Source: Dialister sp. CAG:486 (lineage in GTDB: Bacteria; Bacillota; Negativicutes; Veillonellales; Dialisteraceae). From it: a stretch of 11,561 nt of DNA. A model generated the notes under the pieces. It was not told the DNA's origin. It was given only the letters and a program-made list of their open reading frames with translations, and searched no databases. The position numbers and the translations under genes were made by a program. Of this stretch, positions 6,309 through 11,561 are shown piece by piece. Location of the stretch: assembly GCA_000434475.1 (NCBI GenBank), contig FR879555.1, positions 1 through 11,561 on the forward strand. The letters are read 5' to 3'. Position 1 is the stretch's first letter. Each line of letters begins with the position of its first letter.

Positions 6309-7271
6309 GCTCTTTTTCTTCGCATCTTCTTCGTAGGCATGAATGATCGCCGCCACAAGATCGTGTCTGACGACATCGTCTTCATTGAAATAGACGTGTC
6401 CGATGTCTTTCACATGCTTCAGCACGCGCTCGGCATCGATGAGGCCGCTCTTGACATGAGGGGGAAGATCGATCTGCGTGGTATCGCCATTGATGACCAT
6501 CTTCGATCGGTGTCCGAGGCGTGTCAGGAACATTTTGATCTGCTCGATGGTGGTATTCTGCGCTTCATCAAGGATGATGAAGGATTTCTCGAGCGTGCGT
6601 CCGCGCATGTAGGCGAGAGGCGCGACTTCGATCTGGCCCTTCTGCTGCAGCCGCATGAAGTCTTCCGGGCCGAACATATCCAGCAGTCCGTCAAAGAGAG
6701 GACGAAGGTACGGATTGACCTTTTCCTGCAAATCGCCGGGAAGGAAGCCCAGCTTCTCACCGGCTTCGACCGCCGGACGGACGAGAATGATGCGCTGCAC
6801 GTCATGATTTCTGAGCGCAAAAGCGGCGAGTGCAACAGCCAGATAGGTCTTGCCAGTCCCCGCGGGGCCGATGCCGAAGGTGATGGAATGGTGACGGATG
6901 GTATCGACGTAAATCTTCTGTCCCACAGTCCTTGGGCGAAGCGGTGCGCCCTGCTTGGTGAAATTGATGATGTCGTCTTCCATGTCTTCGAGCAGCTGCT
7001 CTTTGCCTTCATCCAAGAGGGACATCACCATCCTGACCTGCCGCGCAGAGAGGCGGATCCGCTGACGGATCATCCGCCGCAGTCTTCCAATCACGCGCAT
7101 GCTCTGATCGACTGCCTCTTCCTCGCCCTTGAGCCGAATGAGATTGCCGCGGGCAAAGATGTCTGCGCCGTAATGCTCGCCGATGATGGCAAGGTATGAG
7201 CTGTCCCGTTCCAAAAGCGCGCCGGCCTCCTCGCGATCATTCACCATGATCTGTTCTGTTTTTTCTGCCAT
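6300..7271 (-). CDS. phoH: PhoH family ATPase
   Basis: This 323-residue cytosolic P-loop protein belongs to the PhoH/YbeZ family, linked in other bacteria to RNA metabolism and ribosome maturation. Numbering from the ATG at 7298 (nine residues longer), the Walker A is GPAGTGKT (144-151), Walker B is [11 protein letters not shown] (Asp244, Glu245), a sensor-like segment is [11 protein letters not shown] (269-279), and the N-terminal ~100 residues are a small basic domain ([11 protein letters not shown]). I prefer the internal ATG at 7271 because AAAGGA (7277-7282) sits at the right distance from it, while the ATG at 7298 has no Shine-Dalgarno. The upstream radical SAM gene ends 37 bases before, so the two probably share a transcript. 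The usual downstream partner ybeY is absent; an HAD gene lies there instead. The TGA stop falls in a heptanucleotide array. Confidence 0.95.
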   Translation of the reverse strand: MAEKTEQIMVNDREEAGALLERDSSYLAIIGEHYGADIFARGNLIRLKGEEEAVDQSMRVIGRLRRMIRQRIRLSARQVRMVMSLLDEGKEQLLEDMEDDIINFTKQGAPLRPRTVGQKIYVDTIRHHSITFGIGPAGTGKTYLAVALAAFALRNHDVQRIILVRPAVEAGEKLGFLPGDLQEKVNPYLRPLFDGLLDMFGPEDFMRLQQKGQIEVAPLAYMRGRTLEKSFIILDEAQNTTIEQIKMFLTRLGHRSKMVINGDTTQIDLPPHVKSGLIDAERVLKHVKDIGHVYFNEDDVVRHDLVAAIIHAYEEDAKKKSSW

Positions 7272-7308
7272 GAAGTTCCTTTCGTGTACTAATACCATTT
7301 CTTATGTC

Positions 7309-8259
7309 TCACCGCACAAATCTCCGCACGGCCTTTCCGTCGATATAGTCGCAGCAAGCGCCCTGCATGATACCGCGCTCTTCCATCAGGGCGTCGATCC
7401 TTTTCTTGACGTCCCACCACGGGGAGCCGCCATTGACAGCGAGGGTATTCCCGCCCGAGGCGCGGCCGACGATACGCTGGATGACGATGTCGGGGCGGAG
7501 ATAGGAAAGGAAGAGAATGACGCGCTCCATGTATTCCTCCATCGAAGAGAGCGTGACCTCGCCGGCTTCATACATGTGCGCGAGCGCCGTATCCTTCACG
7601 ATATATAAGGAGTGCAGCTTCACCTCTGTCACGGGGAGGACGGAGATGAGCTTTGCCGTCTCGATGACGTCTATCCGGTCATCCCATGGAAGATCTGCAA
7701 TGACATGCGTACATTGCCCGAAGCCATAGCGCCCGATGCGAAGCGAGGCATCTATGTATTCCGCGACGCCGTGGCAGCGGCCGATCTTCTCGAGGGTATG
7801 GGCATTGCTGCTCTGCAGCCCCAGCTCGATCGTCACATCCTTGCCATAGGTATCTGAAAGCTCTTTCAGGATGTCAAGGTAGCGCTCGTGAATGCAGTCC
7901 GGACGCGTCGAAACGTCGACTCCCACCACATCGGGATGCTGCATGGCTTCCTCCATCCAGCGCCCGAAATCGCGTAGCGGCGCGTAGGTATTTGTGAAAT
8001 TCAGGAAATAGGCGATGAATTTCTTCGCCTTGTACTTCGGCCCCACATGCGCGATGCTCCGGTCAAGCTGTCGGGTGATCTTCATGCCGACTGCCTTCGT
8101 CTCATAGTCAGCACCGATCGATCCGCAGAAGATGCAAGGCGCTTTTGACAGCGTACCATCGCGGTTCGGACAAGTCACGGGGAGCGAGATCGGGATCTTG
8201 TAGACCTTCTCGCCGTATTTTTGTTTCAAGAAATCAGAATAGTTGCGATAATGTTCCAT
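7309..8259 (-). CDS. TIGR01212-family radical SAM protein (YhcC/YtqA type)
   Basis: The 316-residue protein resembles Escherichia coli YhcC and Bacillus subtilis YtqA. The radical SAM cluster motif is Cys30, Cys42, Cys45 (CPNRDGTLSKAPCIFC), i.e. C-x11-C-x2-C, which would hold a [4Fe-4S] cluster for S-adenosylmethionine cleavage. Further family marks are YFLNFTNTYAPL (about 105-116), VDVSTRPDCI (about 134-143), TIELGLQSSN (about 164-173) and VTEVKLHSLYIVKDT (about 230-244). The group is related to Elp3-type enzymes and thought to act on RNA, but the substrate is not certain. The ATG at 8259 matches the N-terminus of relatives, yet no Shine-Dalgarno precedes it (AACTTATTAACT). The promoter is probably at 8504-8531, which puts the 169-bp repeat element in the 5' leader. 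It likely heads an operon with phoH. Confidence 0.93.
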   Translation of the reverse strand: MEHYRNYSDFLKQKYGEKVYKIPISLPVTCPNRDGTLSKAPCIFCGSIGADYETKAVGMKITRQLDRSIAHVGPKYKAKKFIAYFLNFTNTYAPLRDFGRWMEEAMQHPDVVGVDVSTRPDCIHERYLDILKELSDTYGKDVTIELGLQSSNAHTLEKIGRCHGVAEYIDASLRIGRYGFGQCTHVIADLPWDDRIDVIETAKLISVLPVTEVKLHSLYIVKDTALAHMYEAGEVTLSSMEEYMERVILFLSYLRPDIVIQRIVGRASGGNTLAVNGGSPWWDVKKRIDALMEERGIMQGACCDYIDGKAVRRFVR

Positions 8260-8306
8260 AGTTAATAAGTTCTACCGGTTAAGCGGATTCGACAGTATTT
8301 CTCCAG

Positions 8307-8475
8307 CCCCTTCCTTTGGAAGGGACAGACGAGCGAAGCGAGTCGGGGTTGGCTCCCACATGAAGTGAAAGTCCACCTAGGGAGATACTAATCCCATCGT
8401 TGTCCGATTGAATCAGCGTTTCCCCAGCTCGGCCAACCCCCTGCCCTTCGGGCATCCCCCTTCCAAAGGAAGGGG
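8307..8475. repeat. 169-bp MITE-like element with hairpin inverted-repeat ends
   Basis: The outer 18 bases of each end are perfect reverse complements (8307-8324 and 8458-8475), and each end also folds on itself (CCCTTCC-3-GGAAGGG). Further in, a 9-bp inverted pair, GGGGTTGGC (8345-8353) and GCCAACCCC (8432-8440), extends the symmetry. Internal hairpins include CTCCC/GGGAG (8353-8357 with 8380-8384) and GCCC-TTC-GGGC (8443-8453). Bases 8405-8424 match the palindrome arm at 78-97. No coding capacity with a credible start is inside. It lies between the divergent promoters and the radical SAM gene. Confidence 0.8.
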
Positions 8476-8503
8476 ATAGGACGGTTCGCTGCATATTACA
8501 GTC

Positions 8504-8531
8504 ATTATATAACAAATCTCGCCGCTGTGCA
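8504..8531 (-). promoter_or_regulatory. Promoter for the radical SAM-phoH operon
   Basis: On the minus strand, TGCACA (-35, 8526-8531), a 16-base spacer and a perfect TATAAT (-10, 8504-8509). The transcript would have a leader of roughly 240 bases that includes the repeat element at 8307-8475. Confidence 0.6.
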
Positions 8532-8560
8532 TTTACAATAGGGAAATGCTTTTGTAAAAT
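8532..8560 (+). promoter_or_regulatory. Promoter of nadE, with an overlapping inverted repeat
   Basis: TTTACA (-35, 8532-8537), a 17-base spacer and TAAAAT (-10, 8555-8560). The -35 abuts the -35 of the minus-strand promoter. An inverted repeat, TTTACAA (8532-8538) and TTGTAAA (8552-8558), covers -35 and -10 and could be an operator. Confidence 0.65.
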
Positions 8561-8617
8561 GGAAGAAAAGCAAGTGGATGCAGGAGCCCTCTTTCCACAG
8601 CATTGCACCTGTTATAT

Positions 8618-8638
8618 CCTCATCCCCAGTCACTAGTC
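8618..8638. repeat. Short heptad array before nadE
   Basis: Three 7-bp units in phase (CCTCATC, CCCAGTC, ACTAGTC) of the same family as elsewhere lie 28 bases before the nadE ATG, within its 5' leader. Confidence 0.65.
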
Positions 8639-8665
8639 ACTTCCATTCATGAAAGAAGCCCAACC

Positions 8666-10534
8666 ATGCTCACTATCCGCACCGCCCAGCTCGACATCCT
8701 GCCTGGGAATATCCGCGCCAACTGGGCGCTCATCAAAAAAGAGATCGCACTCGCCAAAGAGGAGGGATCTGACCTTCTCGTTCTTCCCGAAATGTGTCTG
8801 ACCGGTTATCTCATCGGAGACCTGTGGGACCAGAATGCCTTCCTGCGCGAGGCAGAGCGATACAATGACCATCTCCGCGAAGCAGCGCAAGGCCTCGCGA
8901 TCGCGTGGGGAAACGTCGCCATCGACTGGACAAAGACGAATGACGATGGCCGCCCCCGAAAATACAATGCCGCTTTTCTCGCGAAAGACGGCGCATTCCT
9001 CTCTCCGGAAGGACTGCATCGTCCCTATGCGGTGAAAGCGCTGCTGCCCAATTACCGCTGTTTCGATGACCGCCGCTATTTCACCTCTCTTCTCGCCCTC
9101 GCGAGAGAAGAAGGCTCGACCCCCGAAGAAGCGCTCGCGCCCTTTGTGATTTCCCTCCGCGGCGAAGTACTCCGCCTCTCGCTTCTCCTCTGCGAAGACA
9201 GCTGGGATGAAAATTACAGCTTCTCGCCCATGGATGTCCTTGCCGCCAAGGGCACCGATCTTTTCCTGAATCTGTCCGCCTCCCCCTTCACGCTTTCCAA
9301 AAATGAAAAACGCCACCGCATGCTCTCCGCCAAGCTCTCACGTCTCCACGTCCCGATGCTCTATGTGAACCGCCGTGGACTGGAGAACAACGGCAAGACC
9401 TGCTACACCTTCGACGGCATGACGGCCGCTTATGGAAAGGACGGCAGGCTTCTTGCCGAAGCCGCTCCCTTTGAAGAGGCCCGCAGCACATTTCATTTCG
9501 AGAGATCCACCGGCGCGCTCCTTCCCGCCTCCCCCATGCCGCCATGGCAGGGAGACCTGCTTCTTTTCGCCATGCGCTATGGCGTCAGGAAATTTCTCTC
9601 CGCCATCGGCGTATCCAAAGTCGTGATCGGCGTCTCCGGCGGCATCGACTCCGCGGTGAATGCCGCGCTCTACCGCTCCGTCCTTCCCGCAGACCACCTG
9701 CTCCTCGTAAATACGCCGACGCGCTACAATTCAGAAATGACGAAGAGGCTCGCCAAAGACCTCGCGATGCGTCTCAGCTCGCCCTACCTCACCATCCCCA
9801 TCGGAAAGTTCATCGATGAGACGGCAAAAGCACTGGAAGGCCTTCCGATCTCTTGCGGACGCGAGATCCATCTCACGGACTTCATGAAGGAAAACATGCA
9901 GGCGCGCGACCGGAGCAGCCGGATCCTTTCCGCCCTCTCCGCTGCCTTTGGCGGCATCTTCACATGCAACGCCAATAAAACAGAAACGACCGTCGGCTAC
10001 GGCACACTCTACGGCGACCTCGCCGGTGCATTTGCCGCGACCGCCGATTTATGGAAATACCAGATCTACCACTTGGGCCGCCTTTTGAACGACTGGTACG
10101 AAAGCCCCGTCATTCCGGAAGGCATCTTCACCGTGAAGCCCTCCGCCGAGCTCTCAGAAAAGCAGGACGTCACCAAAGGCATGGGCGATCCTCTCATCTA
10201 TGAGTACCATGACTATCTTCTGAAGAGCTTCGTCGAGCCATGGCAGCGCCTCTGCCCGGAAGACCTCCTCACTTGGTACGCAGAGGGAAGTCTCGAGGCG
10301 CATATCGGCTGCCATGCCCGCGTGCAAGACCTCTTCCCGACCGCCAAAGCCTTCACCGAAGACCTTGAACGCTGGTGGGCTCTCTTCTCCGGCTTCTCCG
10401 TCGCCAAGCGCATCCAGACCCCTCCGATCCTCGCCATGAGCCGGCGCCCCTACGGCTACGACTTAAGAGAGTCCCAGGTCACGCCGTACTATACGGATGC
10501 GTATCTCGCGCTGAAAAAGAAGCTCGGAGTGTAG
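8666..10534 (+). CDS. nadE: Glutamine-dependent NAD+ synthetase
   Basis: The 622-residue two-domain enzyme makes NAD+ from deamido-NAD+ using glutamine and ATP, the last step of NAD biosynthesis. The N-terminal nitrilase-like glutaminase (about 1-280) carries the Glu-Lys-Cys triad: Glu42 in LVLPEMCLTGY, Lys124 in AVKALLPNY, and Cys176 in LLLCEDSW. The C-terminal synthetase (about 300-622) has the PP-loop SGGIDS (324-329) in VIGVSGGIDSAVNAALY, plus TCNANKTETTVGYGTLYGDLAGAF and a terminal RRPYGYDLRESQVTPYY. Length and motifs are those of the fused glutaminase-type enzyme. A TTG at 8603 is in frame but would encode the repeat array, so I take the ATG at 8666, preceded by a modest AAAGAAG (8652-8658). 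Own promoter at 8532-8560; terminator at 10618-10666. Confidence 0.96.
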   Translation: MLTIRTAQLDILPGNIRANWALIKKEIALAKEEGSDLLVLPEMCLTGYLIGDLWDQNAFLREAERYNDHLREAAQGLAIAWGNVAIDWTKTNDDGRPRKYNAAFLAKDGAFLSPEGLHRPYAVKALLPNYRCFDDRRYFTSLLALAREEGSTPEEALAPFVISLRGEVLRLSLLLCEDSWDENYSFSPMDVLAAKGTDLFLNLSASPFTLSKNEKRHRMLSAKLSRLHVPMLYVNRRGLENNGKTCYTFDGMTAAYGKDGRLLAEAAPFEEARSTFHFERSTGALLPASPMPPWQGDLLLFAMRYGVRKFLSAIGVSKVVIGVSGGIDSAVNAALYRSVLPADHLLLVNTPTRYNSEMTKRLAKDLAMRLSSPYLTIPIGKFIDETAKALEGLPISCGREIHLTDFMKENMQARDRSSRILSALSAAFGGIFTCNANKTETTVGYGTLYGDLAGAFAATADLWKYQIYHLGRLLNDWYESPVIPEGIFTVKPSAELSEKQDVTKGMGDPLIYEYHDYLLKSFVEPWQRLCPEDLLTWYAEGSLEAHIGCHARVQDLFPTAKAFTEDLERWWALFSGFSVAKRIQTPPILAMSRRPYGYDLRESQVTPYYTDAYLALKKKLGV

Positions 10535-10617
10535 AAAGTGAGAAGTTTTCAGACCTTGGACGTATTCCTGCAGGACTTTCCGAGTTTCTTCCCCTCCTTA
10601 TCCGAAAATCACAAGCG

Positions 10618-10666
10618 AAAAAGAGATGGAGCCGGATGCATTTGCATCCGATTCCATCTCTTTTTT
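10618..10666. terminator. Bidirectional terminator between nadE and the convergent gene
   Basis: A long hairpin: outer stem AAAAAGAGATGGA (10618-10630) with its complement at 10653-10665, a 2x2 internal mismatch, and inner stem CGGATGCA (10633-10640) with TGCATCCG (10643-10650). It ends in seven T's on plus and starts with five A's, so it can serve both converging genes. Confidence 0.92.
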
Positions 10667-10691
10667 TGACCTGAGCGGGATGAAATATCAC

Positions 10692-11192
10692 TCACAGCGC
10701 CATCATCCGTTTCCGAAGCTCTGCGAGCCTTTCCATTTCCATCCTCTTCGGATGGGTGATCAGGAGCGAAACGGGCTCCGCTATGAAGGGCGTGAGCTTT
10801 GCGATATGCTTCTCTACGGTCTGGATATTCCAGTAGGTGTGGAGGGAGTGCTCCGTATCAAAGCGAATCGTGCATTTCCCGTCCAAGTCCACAAAGATGT
10901 CATGAAAAGAGCCGAGATGCACATAGCCAAGCCCCGGCGCCTGCTCAGAAAGCTTTAGCTGGACGAAAAGGCTGTCCGCATCATCGCCGAATCTCACGGC
11001 CGTCCCGCGCCGTTTTCCGAAGAGCCTTCTCTGCGTCCTCATGCACTCGCCATAGGAGCGTGACAGCCGTCCCATCGCCGTCTCGACAGGGCAGGGCATG
11101 TGGATCAGTCCCCAGTCATTCCGAATCGCCAACGTATCATCCACGCCAGAACGCTTCACCGGCACCAGCGCTCTCATTCCAATATTGCACAT
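10692..11192 (-). CDS. Uncharacterised 166-aa basic protein, possibly ComK-like
   Basis: I do not recognise this protein with certainty. It has a basic stretch at 42-62 (GRLSRSYGECMRTQRRLFGKR), a central DADSLFVQLKLSEQAPGLGYVHLGSFHDIF (71-100), then DGKCTIRFDTEHSLHTYWNIQTVEKHI and a charged C-terminal helix. No signal peptide or membrane segment. From memory, the order FG/Arg-rich segment, LF-x6-LS, aromatic-rich strand and DGK-x-TI-x-S-x-Q resembles the competence transcription factor ComK of Bacillus (192 aa), which would fit a DNA-binding protein, but the similarity is weak and unverified. The ATG at 11192 has GAGGAAG upstream. It has its own strong promoter at 11254-11282, a mark of a genuine gene, and ends at the shared terminator 10618-10666. 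Confidence 0.75.
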   Translation of the reverse strand: MCNIGMRALVPVKRSGVDDTLAIRNDWGLIHMPCPVETAMGRLSRSYGECMRTQRRLFGKRRGTAVRFGDDADSLFVQLKLSEQAPGLGYVHLGSFHDIFVDLDGKCTIRFDTEHSLHTYWNIQTVEKHIAKLTPFIAEPVSLLITHPKRMEMERLAELRKRMMAL

Positions 11193-11253
11193 GCTGCTTC
11201 CTCTCTTTCAGCACGAACGTCTCTTCTCTCAGAAATATTGTTCCCTGAACATA

Positions 11254-11282
11254 AGTATAGCAAATGAGCGTTCGATCGTCAA
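11254..11282 (-). promoter_or_regulatory. Strong promoter of the 166-aa protein gene
   Basis: On the minus strand: TTGACG (-35, 11277-11282), exactly 17 bases, then TATACT (-10, 11254-11259) with an extended TG-C in front. It is the best sigma-A-type promoter in the window. Confidence 0.8.
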
Positions 11283-11283
11283 G

Positions 11284-11315
11284 AAAAGCAGGAACATTTT
11301 TTCGTTCCTGCTTTT
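11284..11315. terminator. Hairpin terminator abutting the promoter
   Basis: A 12-bp perfect stem (AAAAGCAGGAAC 11284-11295 with 11304-11315) and an 8-base loop, with five T's on plus. No plus-strand gene ends here, so it most likely ends a minus-strand transcript coming from beyond the right edge; it lies immediately upstream of the -35 at 11277-11282. Confidence 0.7.
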
Positions 11316-11335
11316 TGGTTGGCCAGGGATTAGAA

Positions 11336-11391
11336 GTGACTGGTGACTAGTGGCTAGGGATTAGGGATTAGTAGCTAGGGATTAGGTGTCT
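11336..11391. repeat. Heptanucleotide tandem array
   Basis: Eight 7-bp units in phase: GTGACTG, GTGACTA, GTGGCTA, GGGATTA, GGGATTA, GTAGCTA, GGGATTA, GGTGTCT. Less regular units continue to about 11430. These are the reverse-complement class of the heptads at 1981-2029 and 6253-6308. Confidence 0.85.
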
Positions 11392-11430
11392 CGAACGACT
11401 GGTGACTAAAAAACTAGAAGACATCAGACT

Positions 11431-11561
11431 CCCGTATCGTCATTTCAAGCGAAGCGAGAAATCTTCCTTGTAGACCGATAAACAATGCATGTATGAAAGC
11501 AGAAATACGTAGCGCCAAGTCGTCGTTTCCCTGCCTGTGCCTATGCGATACTAACCGCAGT
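11431..11561. other. Right-edge noncoding stretch
   Basis: No credible gene start, RNA or promoter is seen. It begins with CGTCATTTCAAGCGAAGCG followed by AGAAATCTT, a sequence type I have seen as an intergenic repeat in diverse bacterial genomes. The rest is unremarkable and may be the 3' flank of a gene beyond the window. Confidence 0.5.

Noticed and set aside
7272..7298. Upstream ATG of phoH
   Set aside because: It has no Shine-Dalgarno, whereas the ATG at 7271 has AAAGGA at good spacing; the extra nine residues are not typical of the family.
8260..8503. Riboswitch in the radical SAM leader
   Set aside because: The structure is explained by a symmetrical repeat element; I see no known riboswitch core and no terminator or sequestered ribosome site.
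8279..8608. 109-codon minus-strand open frame across the repeat element
   Set aside because: It consists mostly of the 169-bp repeat and promoter DNA, with no ribosome site; such frames are often mis-annotated as small proteins.
8603..8665. In-frame TTG start giving nadE 21 extra residues
   Set aside because: The extra codons would translate the heptad repeat, and the NAD synthetase family begins at the MLTIRTAQ strand.

Overview
The window reads as an ordinary chromosomal segment of a Firmicutes bacterium. Moderately GC-rich coding DNA with mostly C/G-ending codons, together with the gene families present, suggests Negativicutes (Dialister/Megasphaera-like). That placement is an inference from style and content; there is no 16S or other marker here. 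Nine protein genes are well supported and one further small gene is recognised only tentatively.

Layout. 97-1739 (minus): a two-gene operon of an ACT-domain protein and a PFL/UPF0210 (DUF711-type) protein. 1821-2090: a repeat element with long degenerate terminal inverted repeats. 2167-2934 (plus): exodeoxyribonuclease III. 2931-3165: tandem short repeats and an inverted, partial copy of the first element. 3189-5017 (plus): a two-component system with overlapping genes (sensor kinase, then OmpR-type regulator), closed by a strong hairpin terminator at 5050-5087. 5110-5283: 9-bp and 7-bp tandem repeats. 5268-8259 (minus): a Cof-type HAD phosphatase, a PhoH-family ATPase and a TIGR01212/YhcC-type radical SAM protein, transcribed in the order radical SAM, PhoH, HAD, with another repeat copy between PhoH and HAD. 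8307-8475: a 169-bp element whose two ends are hairpins and inverted repeats of each other. 8504-8560: back-to-back divergent promoters. 8666-10534 (plus): glutamine-dependent NAD+ synthetase. 10618-10666: a convergent terminator. 10692-11192 (minus): a 166-aa basic protein with weak ComK-like features and a very good promoter. 11193-11561: that promoter, a hairpin and more repeats, with no gene.

The genes are mostly housekeeping (DNA repair, NAD biosynthesis, RNA/tRNA-type enzymes, small-molecule phosphatase, signalling) and do not form a single pathway. What is unusual is the intergenic DNA. Nearly every long gap is packed with a degenerate heptanucleotide repeat family, sometimes built into hairpin- and inverted-repeat-bounded elements. 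The heptads close every reading frame and actually supply the stop codons of three genes. I see no phage, transposase, CRISPR, toxin-antitoxin, tRNA or rRNA feature.
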